From Desulfobulbus sp. (GTDB lineage: Bacteria > Desulfobacterota > Desulfobulbia > Desulfobulbales > Desulfobulbaceae): DNA of 6,851 nt. Positions 1 to 5,721 of the stretch are shown here, one piece after another. The stretch is taken from the NCBI GenBank assembly GCA_011051825.1, contig DRKH01000118.1, forward strand, positions 1 through 6,851, read 5' to 3'. Position 1 is the stretch's first letter, and the number at the start of each line of letters is the position of its first letter. A program made the position numbers and the translations under genes. A model generated the notes under the pieces. That model saw only the letters and a program-made list of their open reading frames with translations, had not been told where the DNA came from and searched no databases.

Positions 1-2
1 CA

Positions 3-590
3 AACGGCGTTGCCGCCTCATACCTGGCCGGTCAGGAAGCACCGGGCCTGTTTCGTTCTCAGCCGCCGCCGAGAAAACGTCTGCTCAGCGGTCTTAAAAA
101 CAGCATGCAGGATATCGCCCGCCAGCGCCGTTTTCTTTCCAGGGGCGAACTGACGACCCATCCCAAGCCGCACAGCGGGCTGGGATTGAACTGTTATACA
201 ACCGTCACCTCACCCATCCGCCGTTTTCTCGATCTGGTCATGCATCATCAGCTGGCCAATATGGTTTCCGGCAAGGGGATTCTTTTTTCCGGTGATGAAT
301 GCAAGACGTTTTCCGGAATCATCAGCCAGAAGCTCGGCCGGGCCAACGGGGTTCGTCAGCAGCGGCATCGGTATTGGATCCTGCGCTACCTGGAACCACA
401 GCAGGGTAAAACCGTACCCGCTCTGGTTGTCGGGCAGGGTCCGAAACGAGTCAATCTGCTGTTGACCGACTGTTTTTTTGATGTTGATCTGCCGCTTAAC
501 CCGGCCTTTCCGGTGGAACCCGGGGATACCGTCCGAATTCGTCTGGCCAGAGTCAATGCCCTGGATAATGTCCTGCGGGTGGAATGGTAG
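3..590 (+). CDS. RNase II/R-family exoribonuclease (RNB domain), 3' part only
   Basis: Only the last 195 codons are present; the frame is open from base 3 and ends at TAG 588-590, so the start lies left of the window. The family degrades RNA processively from the 3' end in the cytoplasm. The diagnostic stretch is YTTVTSPIRRFLDLVMHH (nt 195-248), which matches the conserved end of the RNB catalytic domain; the arginine of SPIRR corresponds to the residue that contacts the RNA phosphate in RNase II. The acidic metal-binding cluster lies upstream and cannot be checked. The last ~60 residues (KTVPALVV... to ...VLRVEW) look like a short S1-type beta-barrel RNA-binding domain. It is not possible to say whether this is RNase II, RNase R or the divergent RNB form of deltaproteobacteria. 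It converges on rfbC with only 48 bp between stop codons and no obvious terminator hairpin. Confidence 0.9.
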   Translation, partial: NGVAASYLAGQEAPGLFRSQPPPRKRLLSGLKNSMQDIARQRRFLSRGELTTHPKPHSGLGLNCYTTVTSPIRRFLDLVMHHQLANMVSGKGILFSGDECKTFSGIISQKLGRANGVRQQRHRYWILRYLEPQQGKTVPALVVGQGPKRVNLLLTDCFFDVDLPLNPAFPVEPGDTVRIRLARVNALDNVLRVEW

Positions 591-638
591 GAAATAAACG
601 ATTGAGTTTCGAGTTCTAAGTCGGCAGTGGAGGCCGGA

Positions 639-1184
639 TTAGGCGAAAAGTTCCGCATCCCCAAACAGGGGCGCCTGCCGGTCTTTGGCCGACAGAACAG
701 GTTCTCCTTTAACCGGCCAGTCAATGGCAAGGCGGGGATCATCCCAGCGTATGGCCCGTTCATGTTCCGGGGCGTAATAGTCCGTGGTCATGTAGATAAA
801 CTCCGCCATTTCAGAAAGGACCACAAACCCGTGGGCAAATCCCTCCGGCACCCATAACTGGTGTTTATTGTCCGCCGACAGCCGCGCCCCAACCCAGGAA
901 CCGAAGGTGGGGGAACTCCTGCGGATGTCCACCGCCACGTCAAAGACCTCCCCGACAATAACCCGGACAAGCTTACCCTGGGGCTGTTTGATCTGGTAAT
1001 GGAGTCCGCGCAGGACATTTTTACCCGAACGTGAATGATTTTCCTGGACAAATGTGGTGGAAAGTCCGGTTTCCTTAAGCCAGCGGCGCTGGTTAAAGCT
1101 CTCAAAGAAAAAACCCCGTTCATCCCCGAAGACCTGCGGTTCGATAAGCAGAACCTCGGCTATGGCTGTTGCACTGATGTTCAT
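639..1184 (-). CDS. rfbC: dTDP-4-dehydrorhamnose 3,5-epimerase
   Basis: RfbC/RmlC epimerises C3 and C5 of dTDP-4-keto-6-deoxy-D-glucose, the third step of dTDP-L-rhamnose synthesis for surface glycans. The protein has 181 residues, the usual family length, and is a cupin: FGDERGFFFESFNQ (19-32), VLRGLHYQ (57-64), VFDVAVDIRRSSPTFG (80-95) and LWVPEGFAHGF (110-120) are all family signatures. By alignment with the Salmonella enzyme, H62 is the catalytic base, Y131 the catalytic acid, and K71 and D168 are also retained, so the enzyme should be active. The ATG at 1184 is preceded by AGAGGA (1188-1193) at short spacing, which supports this start. It lies downstream of rfbB on the same strand, but 229 bp of non-coding DNA with a repeat element (1224-1384) separates them; whether they share a transcript is open. 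Confidence 0.96.
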   Translation of the reverse strand: MNISATAIAEVLLIEPQVFGDERGFFFESFNQRRWLKETGLSTTFVQENHSRSGKNVLRGLHYQIKQPQGKLVRVIVGEVFDVAVDIRRSSPTFGSWVGARLSADNKHQLWVPEGFAHGFVVLSEMAEFIYMTTDYYAPEHERAIRWDDPRLAIDWPVKGEPVLSAKDRQAPLFGDAELFA

Positions 1185-1187
1185 TTT

Positions 1188-1193
1188 TCCTCT
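1188..1193 (-). promoter_or_regulatory. ribosome binding site of rfbC
   Basis: AGAGGA on the minus strand lies three bases before the rfbC ATG. It gives rfbC its own translation start despite the long gap after rfbB. Confidence 0.6.
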
Positions 1194-1223
1194 ATTTTGT
1201 TGCAGGATTCAGGTCATACATTT

Positions 1224-1384
1224 TGTAAGTGATCAGGGGCACCGCACGGAGTCTCGCAGGCTCGCTTACCTCTTCGCACGGTCGCGCCTGCGCGCATAGA
1301 GGGGCTATCGGAGTCTCCGCTCCACTCCGCTTACCTGCGGCCAGTCGCGCCTGCACGAATCTACGGCACCCCTGATCACTTACA
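1224..1384. repeat. 161-bp inverted-repeat element between rfbB and rfbC (MITE/REP-like), copy A
   Basis: The ends are a perfect 16-bp inverted repeat: TGTAAGTGATCAGGGG at 1224-1239 and its reverse complement at 1369-1384. Inside are two tandem units about 63 bp apart that share CGGAGTCTC (1247 and 1309), GCTTACCT (1264 and 1329) and GTCGCGCCTGC (1281 and 1344). The left end and first unit resemble sequence at 6727-6851, and the left end resembles 6477-6495, so this belongs to a dispersed family. No reading frame of note lies within. The form fits a non-autonomous mobile or palindromic intergenic element; no transposase is in the window. As RNA it could fold into a large structure between the two rfb cistrons. 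Confidence 0.75.
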
Positions 1385-1413
1385 GGTTTAAGGTAGATGA
1401 AAACACATAGTTA

Positions 1414-2487
1414 CTAATCCTGTGACCAGTCATACATTTTTGCATAATACTGCTGATAAGAGCCATCCATAACCGATTCCGACCATTTTTTATTTTCAAG
1501 ATACCAGTCCACGGTTTTTTCCATGCCCTGCTCAAAGGTATATTTTGGCCGCCAGTCGAGTTCACGGTCTATCTTGCCGGCATCAATTGCATATCGCCGG
1601 TCATGACCAAGGCGGTCCTTGACAAAGGTAATCAGGGTTTTTCTGGGCTTGCCGTTTGCCGGCAGCCCGACCTTGGCGTCGAGCATGTCGCAGAGCAGCT
1701 CCACGACTTCAATATTTTTCTTTTCATTGTGGCCGCCGATATTATAGGCCTCACCGACTTGCCCATGTTCAAGTACCCGGACAATGGCCTCGCAGTGATC
1801 ACGCACGTAAAGCCAGTCACGTACATTGCCGCCGTCACCGTAGACAGGTAAGGGCTTGCCCTGGAGCGCATTGTTGAGGACCAGCGGGATCAGCTTTTCC
1901 GGAAACTGATAGGGGCCGTAATTGTTGGAACAGTTGGTGATGAGGATCGGCAGGCCATAGGTATGAAAATACGCCCGGACAAAATGGTCGGAAGAGGCTT
2001 TGGATGCTGAATAGGGTGACCTGGGATCATAACGGGTTGTTTCGGTGAAATAGCCGGTTTTGCCCAGGGAGCCATATACCTCATCGGTACTGACATGCAG
2101 AAAACGGCAGTTGGAATCCCTGCCCTGATCAAGCCAGTATTTTCTGGCCCCTTCAAGCAGAGTAAAGGTGCCGAAGACATTGGTCCGGACAAAGGCATCG
2201 GGATCGGTGATGGAGCGGTCGACATGGGATTCGGCGGCAAAATGAACCACCGTGTCGATTTCATGTTCCGTAAATAGAGCATCAATCAACGCTGCATCAC
2301 AGATATCACCACGAATAAAGGTGTGGCGTGGATGATCGGCAACCCCTTCCAGACTCTGGAGGTTGCCGGCATAGGTGAGCTTGTCAAGATTGATGACCTG
2401 CCAGTCTTCACGGGCTTCCAGCAGGAGGCGGACAAAGTTAACGCCGATAAACCCGCAGCCGCCGGTCACCAGAACTGTTTTTTTCAT
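1414..2487 (-). CDS. rfbB: dTDP-glucose 4,6-dehydratase
   Basis: RfbB/RmlB converts dTDP-D-glucose to dTDP-4-keto-6-deoxy-D-glucose with bound NAD+, the second step of the dTDP-rhamnose pathway. The protein has 357 residues, a normal length for this extended short-chain dehydrogenase family. The N-terminal Rossmann motif is GGCGFIG (9-15); D60-D/I around RGDICD binds the adenine side; the catalytic triplet T134-D135-E136 sits in HVSTDEVYG; the YxxxK pair is Y159/K163 in SPYSASK; and NCSNNYGPYQFPEKLIP (185-201) and RDWLYVRDH (223-231) are typical substrate-side signatures. All key residues are present. The ATG at 2487 begins the canonical MKKTVLVTGG start, but no clear Shine-Dalgarno precedes it: the ~38-nt leader is rich in C, A and T. 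A strong promoter lies at 2533-2561. The product feeds RfbC, encoded next on the same strand. Confidence 0.97.
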   Translation of the reverse strand: MKKTVLVTGGCGFIGVNFVRLLLEAREDWQVINLDKLTYAGNLQSLEGVADHPRHTFIRGDICDAALIDALFTEHEIDTVVHFAAESHVDRSITDPDAFVRTNVFGTFTLLEGARKYWLDQGRDSNCRFLHVSTDEVYGSLGKTGYFTETTRYDPRSPYSASKASSDHFVRAYFHTYGLPILITNCSNNYGPYQFPEKLIPLVLNNALQGKPLPVYGDGGNVRDWLYVRDHCEAIVRVLEHGQVGEAYNIGGHNEKKNIEVVELLCDMLDAKVGLPANGKPRKTLITFVKDRLGHDRRYAIDAGKIDRELDWRPKYTFEQGMEKTVDWYLENKKWSESVMDGSYQQYYAKMYDWSQD

Positions 2488-2532
2488 AAATACGTGTGTG
2501 TTGGAATTGTTGGAAGGAGAAGTTGAAGGACT

Positions 2533-2561
2533 ACTATAGAGGGAAGATCCTGGTCTGTCAA
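2533..2561 (-). promoter_or_regulatory. sigma70-type promoter of rfbB
   Basis: On the minus strand a perfect -35 TTGACA (2561-2556) is followed, after exactly 17 bases, by -10 TATAGT (2538-2533), five of six consensus. The predicted start is near 2526, giving a leader of about 38 nt before the rfbB ATG. This is the best promoter match in the window. Confidence 0.75.
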
Positions 2562-2573
2562 ACCAGGATCTTC
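2543..2573. repeat. perfect 12-bp inverted repeat enclosing the rfbB -35 box
   Basis: GAAGATCCTGGT (2543-2554) and its exact complement ACCAGGATCTTC (2562-2573) flank a 7-nt loop that on the minus strand contains TTGACA. The stem is not followed by a T-run on either strand, so it is a poor intrinsic terminator, although its position downstream of the chemoreceptor gene would allow that role. Its placement over the -35 region makes an operator for a dimeric regulator the better guess. Confidence 0.7.
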
Positions 2574-2637
2574 AAAAACAGCTGTGGCAGGGGACGGAAA
2601 GAGAAAAAAGGATGAGCCGTTGTGCTGTCCCCGGGAA

Positions 2638-4281
2638 TTATACCGTAAATTGCTTGACCAGGGTCGCCAGTGCTCCGGAAAGCTCATTGAGCTGCTCCGC
2701 CGATCTGGCCAGTTCGGTACTTGAAGAATTTATTGCAACAGACTCGGTGTTGACCTGGGCAATGTCACTGGCTACTTCACCGGCAACGATGGAACTCTGG
2801 GCTACATTTTCAGTAACTTCCTGAATGCCCTGCGAGGCCTGGCCGACATTTTCCGAAATTTCCTGGGTGGTCGCGGCCTGTTCTTCAAGCGCGGTTGCAA
2901 TACCACTGACGATCTCATTGACCTCATTAACGATATCGGCAATGCCGCCGATCTCGGTCACTGTGACCGAAGTTGAGGACTGGATGGATTCGATGTTTTC
3001 ACGGATATCCATGGTTGCCTCTGCCGTCTGTTTGGCCAGCTCTTTGATTTCGTTGGCTACAACCGCAAATCCTTTGCCCGCTTCGCCGGCCCGGGCTGCC
3101 TCAATGGTTGCATTCAGAGCCAGCAGGTTGGTTTGTTCCGAGATCTCGGTTATGGTTTCGGTGACCTTGCCGATCTGTGATGCCGCTGTTCCGAGTTCGT
3201 TGACCCGCTCCGATGCCCGCTGGGACTGGCTGACGGCATTTTCGGTGATACTCCTTGCATTCTCCGTGTCTTGGGTGATTTTGCTGATGGTGTTGGTCAT
3301 CTCATGGACCGCTCCGGCCATGATCGAGACGTTGGTCGAGGTCTCTTCCACGGCAGCGGCAACCGACGTCATGTTGGCGCTCATCTCCTCGGCGGCAGCT
3401 GCCACGGAATTGGAACGTCCGGACACGTCGCCGGAACTTTCGGAAACCTGACCGGCAATTTGAAGCACCTGCCCGGACGTTGAATCCAGGTTCCCGGCAT
3501 TGGTACTTACCTCCCCGATCATCTGGCGAAGATTGGTTGCCATGGTGTCGAGACTGGAGCCGATTTTCCCGAGTTCATCTGTTCCGGAGATGCCGGAGAC
3601 AACGGTCAGGTTGCCCTGGCCGAATTTTTCAGTAAAGGTGTCCACCTGGTCAAGGCGTGAGGTTATGGAACGAATGGCCAGGTATGCATAAATACTGAAG
3701 ACAACACCTACCAGTACGAGGATGATCTGCAGCGTTAACAGGAAACGGACCGATCCTTCGGCCTGTTGCTGCATAATAGCCACGGCCTTATTCATCTCCT
3801 GGAGTAGAACCACATTGTTTATGTTGAGCCAGTCAAGTTCCTGGGGGGTATTCTTTTCCTTCAGTACCCTCTCGACGATCGGCGGAAACTGTTTCCACAG
3901 GGAAACTACATTGTTCAACTGGGCCAGGGCCGGTTCTTTGGCTGCCGGAATCTGTCGATACTCGGTTGATTTCAGATCCAGGGACAGGGGGGCCTTGCCG
4001 GAATGGGTCAGGGCATCAAGGGTCATGCTGAAAATTTTCATGGTATCTCTGACCTGATCGGCCGCCGCTGCATCCGGTTTGCCCGTTGTCTGCGATAGCC
4101 ACATGAAATGATGCAGTTCCTTGGACATCTTCTGACTGAGCATTCTCTGGCGCCCGGCAAGGTTGATCAACAGACCGTCATTTTTTTGTTTCTGGGTTAC
4201 ATACAGGGTTGCCAGGAACATCAGGACAATGATACCGGCAAAAGAAAACATGATCATCTTAAGTTTAAAATTAATACTCAT
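2638..4281 (-). CDS. methyl-accepting chemotaxis protein with PilJ/NarX-like sensor motif
   Basis: This is an inner-membrane receptor that senses a ligand outside the membrane and controls a CheA kinase. With the ATG at 4281 it has 547 residues: TM1 at about 9-28, an extracytoplasmic region of about 150 residues, TM2 at about 180-202, a HAMP linker to about 255, and a helical signalling domain to the end. The hairpin tip EQTNLLALNATIEAARAGE (382-400) is the near-invariant CheA/CheW contact. Just after TM1, INLAGRQRMLSQKMSKE (39-55) matches the start of the PilJ-type domain and resembles the P-box of the nitrate sensors NarX and NarQ. Glu/Gln-rich segments (AAEEMSAN, ATALEEQAATTQEIS) are candidate methylation sites. 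There is no CheR-binding pentapeptide; it ends KQFTV. A longer frame reaches TTG at 4386, but that extension is Cys-rich, precedes the membrane anchor and overlaps the candidate promoter. No strong Shine-Dalgarno is visible at 4281. No other chemotaxis gene is nearby. Confidence 0.93.
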   Translation of the reverse strand: MSINFKLKMIMFSFAGIIVLMFLATLYVTQKQKNDGLLINLAGRQRMLSQKMSKELHHFMWLSQTTGKPDAAAADQVRDTMKIFSMTLDALTHSGKAPLSLDLKSTEYRQIPAAKEPALAQLNNVVSLWKQFPPIVERVLKEKNTPQELDWLNINNVVLLQEMNKAVAIMQQQAEGSVRFLLTLQIILVLVGVVFSIYAYLAIRSITSRLDQVDTFTEKFGQGNLTVVSGISGTDELGKIGSSLDTMATNLRQMIGEVSTNAGNLDSTSGQVLQIAGQVSESSGDVSGRSNSVAAAAEEMSANMTSVAAAVEETSTNVSIMAGAVHEMTNTISKITQDTENARSITENAVSQSQRASERVNELGTAASQIGKVTETITEISEQTNLLALNATIEAARAGEAGKGFAVVANEIKELAKQTAEATMDIRENIESIQSSTSVTVTEIGGIADIVNEVNEIVSGIATALEEQAATTQEISENVGQASQGIQEVTENVAQSSIVAGEVASDIAQVNTESVAINSSSTELARSAEQLNELSGALATLVKQFTV

Positions 4282-4374
4282 TGGTATACCCAAACAGTTA
4301 AGGTTGTCCTTTCGGCAGCAAGGTGTTGAAACAACAGAACTGCATTTGATTTTGCAGCCGTAGTAGATACTGGT

Positions 4375-4402
4375 ATTGTGGCACAACCAATAAGGAAGTC
4401 AA
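4375..4402 (-). promoter_or_regulatory. candidate promoter of the chemoreceptor gene
   Basis: On the minus strand TTGACT (4402-4397) is followed after 16 bases by CACAAT (4380-4375). This would give a leader of about 85-90 nt before the ATG at 4281. The leader contains a small inverted repeat, CTGCA/TGCAG (4340-4344 and 4353-4357). The match is moderate. Confidence 0.4.
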
Positions 4403-4644
4403 GGTGATTTTACAAAGAAAATGCCGTTGAACTTCGGTGAGTTCATCTGAATCTTTGTCGTGGGAAAAAATGGACTGCCGCTGACAAGTATCAGGGGCAG
4501 GCAGAGGGGGGGCGTCGGCAGCAATGAGAGCTGTTGGCTGCCAAGTCTCAGGTGATTTGAGAGCTATGCTGTCTGTGGTGGCTGTGACCCGGGAATTCGG
4601 TCAGGTTTTGCAGGGGATATCCTGGTCCGTGAGGGGAAAATGGA
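4403..4644. other. non-coding gap between the chemoreceptor and ferredoxin genes
   Basis: No convincing gene was found on either strand between the chemoreceptor promoter and the ferredoxin terminator. Small inverted repeats are present: GGCAGC/GCTGCC at 4517-4522 and 4537-4542, and TGACC/GGTCA at 4585-4589 and 4599-4603. The stretch AAGTATCAGGGGCA (about 4485-4498) resembles the end of the repeat at 1224 with one base missing, too short to call a copy. Confidence 0.4.
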
Positions 4645-4676
4645 CAGGGGATTCACCGGCAATGCGGGAATCCCCT
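4645..4676 (-). terminator. probable terminator of the ferredoxin gene
   Basis: A perfect 10-bp stem, CAGGGGATTC (4645-4654) with GAATCCCCTG (4667-4676 region), is extended by an inner CCG/CGG pairing around a small loop. It begins about 19 bases beyond the ferredoxin stop. On the minus strand it is followed by TCCATTTT, a modest T-tract, so termination is likely but not textbook. Confidence 0.6.
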
Positions 4677-4680
4677 GAAC

Positions 4681-4696
4681 AATCCGGCGCCGGATT
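4681..4696. repeat. 16-bp perfect palindrome over the ferredoxin stop codon
   Basis: AATCCGGCGCCGGATT is its own reverse complement and overlaps the first bases of the TAA stop codon (4695-4697). With the hairpin at 4645-4676 it makes two adjacent symmetrical sequences at the gene's 3' end. It may help protect or terminate the transcript. Confidence 0.5.
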
Positions 4697-4880
4697 AAAC
4701 CTCGGTGACGGAAATTGCGCCTTCCGGGCAGACCTCAACACAGGTTTCACAGCCCAGGCATTCGTCCATTTCAACCGGTTCGGATTTTTCATCAACGAGC
4801 TCAAGCACTGAAGCAGGGCAGTTGTTTACACATTCCTCACAACCGGTACATTTGTCTTTATCAACCTCTACTTGGAACAT
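4695..4880 (-). CDS. 2[4Fe-4S] ferredoxin
   Basis: This is a small cytoplasmic electron carrier of 61 residues, the usual size of clostridial-type ferredoxins. It has two complete CxxCxxCxxxCP motifs: C11-C14-C17-C21 (CTGCEECVNNCP) and C41-C44-C47-C51 (CLGCETCVEVCP), each ligating a low-potential [4Fe-4S] cluster. The protein is acidic, as expected. The ATG at 4880 is chosen because GGAGGA lies six to seven bases upstream and because MFQVEVDKDKC is the normal start of the family; an in-frame upstream ATG at 4931 would add 17 residues with no ribosome site. It is the last gene of the minus-strand group with DUF134 and the NifX-like gene, but has its own promoter region and is separated from DUF134 by about 290 bp. 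The natural partner enzyme is not identifiable here. Confidence 0.95.
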   Translation of the reverse strand: MFQVEVDKDKCTGCEECVNNCPASVLELVDEKSEPVEMDECLGCETCVEVCPEGAISVTEV

Positions 4881-4937
4881 ATCCTTTCCTCCGATAAAAT
4901 AATTGCAAAAAGGGGCTTGATTACCCGCCATATTCGT

Positions 4938-4964
4938 GCATATGCATTAAATAAACGCATATGC
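4938..4964. promoter_or_regulatory. paired GCATATGC palindromes, candidate operator of the ferredoxin gene
   Basis: The 8-bp palindrome GCATATGC occurs at 4938-4945 and again at 4957-4964, 19 bp apart centre to centre, about two helical turns. One copy is in the -35/-10 spacer and the other just downstream of the -10, a typical arrangement for a repressor site. A third copy is at 6417-6424, about 290 bp upstream of the NifX-like gene. Confidence 0.45.
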
Positions 4965-4976
4965 CTTAGCTGTCAA
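4946..4976 (-). promoter_or_regulatory. candidate promoter of the ferredoxin gene
   Basis: A perfect -35 TTGACA lies at 4976-4971 on the minus strand. The -10 is less certain: TATTTA at 17-bp spacing (4953-4948) or TTTAAT at 19-bp spacing (4951-4946). The leader to the ATG at 4880 would be about 60 nt and ends in a strong ribosome site. Two GCATATGC palindromes lie in the spacer and just past the -10. Confidence 0.55.
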
Positions 4977-5134
4977 CAGACTTCATGGTTGTCCATATAA
5001 ATAAATTTTCAATCCGAGACGGAAAACAATTATATGATCGTCTAATGCGGAATACGGTTGTCAGGAAGGAGCAGGTTCCGTTTTCTTTGTCGATATCTCG
5101 TTTTGAAAACATCTTCAAAAAGTGCGGAATCGGA

Positions 5135-5173
5135 AGCCTGTCGATCGGGACAGACACGATGCGGCAACAGGCT
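5135..5173 (-). terminator. possible terminator of the DUF134 gene
   Basis: AGCCTGT (5135-5141) pairs with ACAGGCT (5167-5173), which overlaps the DUF134 stop codon. An inner CTGTC/GACAG pairing competes with it. On the minus strand a T5 run follows only after about 13 bases (5121-5117), so the signal is weak. Confidence 0.3.
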
Positions 5174-5459
5174 ATGCGTCTTCTTCGGCAAAGATGAGTG
5201 CTGCCCCCGTTGCCATGGCTTCGGCGGTTTTTCGGCGGGCAGAGGTTAATATCCGCTGCACCGTCCCCCGGGAAACACCCATTTTTTCACCGGCCTGCTC
5301 CTGGAATAATCCCTCGTAGTCGCAGAGTTTAAGCGCCTCCAGTTCGTCCCTGTACAGGGTTATCTGTTTCAGGTTGATCAGTGGGGTTCCCGTGGGTTTA
5401 AAGGCCCTGCCGCAGAACTTGCCTTCACAGCGTCTGATTTTTTTAGGTCGAGGAGACAT
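5172..5459 (-). CDS. DUF134 (UPF0251) family DNA-binding protein
   Basis: The product has 95 residues, close to the normal ~100 for this family of small predicted DNA-binding proteins of anaerobic bacteria and archaea. The N-terminal MSPRPKKIRRCEGKFCGRAFKP is basic and carries two cysteines (C11, C16), as in relatives starting MPRPRKxRxV. A conserved middle segment (ITLYRDELEALKLCDYEG, 33-50) leads into a sigma-factor-region-4-like helix-turn-helix, LFQEQAGEKMGVSRGTVQRI (51-70), followed by a basic helix (LTSARRKTAEAM). The HTH and context suggest a transcriptional regulator; the ligand and target are not known. The ATG at 5459 gives the canonical start but has only a weak ribosome site. Family members are frequently adjacent or fused to NifX/NifB-like domains, and such a gene is the next one upstream here, supporting a shared function. 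A 262-bp leader region with marked secondary structure precedes it. Confidence 0.9.
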   Translation of the reverse strand: MSPRPKKIRRCEGKFCGRAFKPTGTPLINLKQITLYRDELEALKLCDYEGLFQEQAGEKMGVSRGTVQRILTSARRKTAEAMATGAALIFAEEDA

Positions 5460-5493
5460 AGCACTCTGTCTTCATGTAGTATTTGCGGCCGTG

Positions 5494-5642
5494 AAAAAAA
5501 TCTTTTCGCCCGGTACTCCAATAGAATATTTGAAAATAAACGACTCCTATGGGAACTCCGGTCGGCACTGCCATGTTGTGGTATGGTTCAAGATCGCATA
5601 CGTCGGGCCTTGTAATACCTTGACAGTGCCACCCGGCGAAAA
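5494..5642 (-). ncRNA. candidate structured leader RNA / attenuator upstream of DUF134
   Basis: Read on the minus strand, the region contains an outer pairing TTTTCGCC (5642-5635) with GGCGAAAA (5510-5503), directly followed by GA and seven Ts (5499 region to 5494). Inside lies a 67-nt arm at 5630-5564 with three nested stems in order: GGCACTG/CAGTGCC (7 bp), GGTAT/ATACC (5 bp) and CAAG/CTTG (4 bp). A stem closing just before a U-run is what an attenuator or riboswitch expression platform looks like. It matches no riboswitch class I can recognise. No competing antiterminator fold was worked out, and covariation cannot be checked here. Confidence 0.4.
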
Positions 5643-5664
5643 ACTGATTTTTAAGGACTGTCAG

Positions 5665-5697
5665 TTGTAATGTACAATATACAGATAAATATACAAT
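5665..5697. promoter_or_regulatory. AT-rich repeat cluster in the DUF134 upstream region
   Basis: TTGTA-ATG-TACAA (5665-5677) is an inverted repeat, and on the minus strand TGTATATT occurs twice with a 12-bp period across about 5673-5697. TATATT could act as a -10 box, but no good -35 is found at standard spacing. It sits upstream of the structured leader, where a promoter or operator for DUF134 would be expected. Confidence 0.3.
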
Positions 5698-5721
5698 GCA
5701 ACATGAAAGATCTGCAAGCTC

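Noticed and set aside
2825..3451. 208-codon open frame on the + strand
   Set aside because: It is a reverse-strand shadow of the chemoreceptor signalling domain, low in sequence complexity and without any family feature.
4282..4386. Longer chemoreceptor start at TTG 4386, adding 35 residues
   Set aside because: The extra residues are Cys-rich and do not look like a signal or membrane segment, the start is TTG without a ribosome site, and it overlaps the candidate -10 box.
4485..4498. Fourth copy of the dispersed repeat, AAGTATCAGGGGCA
   Set aside because: Only about 14 bases match with one gap, and neither inner modules nor an inverted partner are found.
4881..4931. Ferredoxin start at the upstream in-frame ATG 4931
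   Set aside because: No ribosome site there, whereas ATG 4880 has GGAGGA at good spacing and gives the family's normal N-terminus.
5604..5642. T-box-like GGGTGGCAC in the DUF134 leader
   Set aside because: It shares only GGGTGG with the T-box consensus, lacks the ACCGCG continuation, and no aminoacid-related gene follows.
5374..5670. 98-codon open frame on the + strand overlapping DUF134
   Set aside because: It overlaps the DUF134 N-terminus and the structured leader, has no ribosome site and no recognisable motif.
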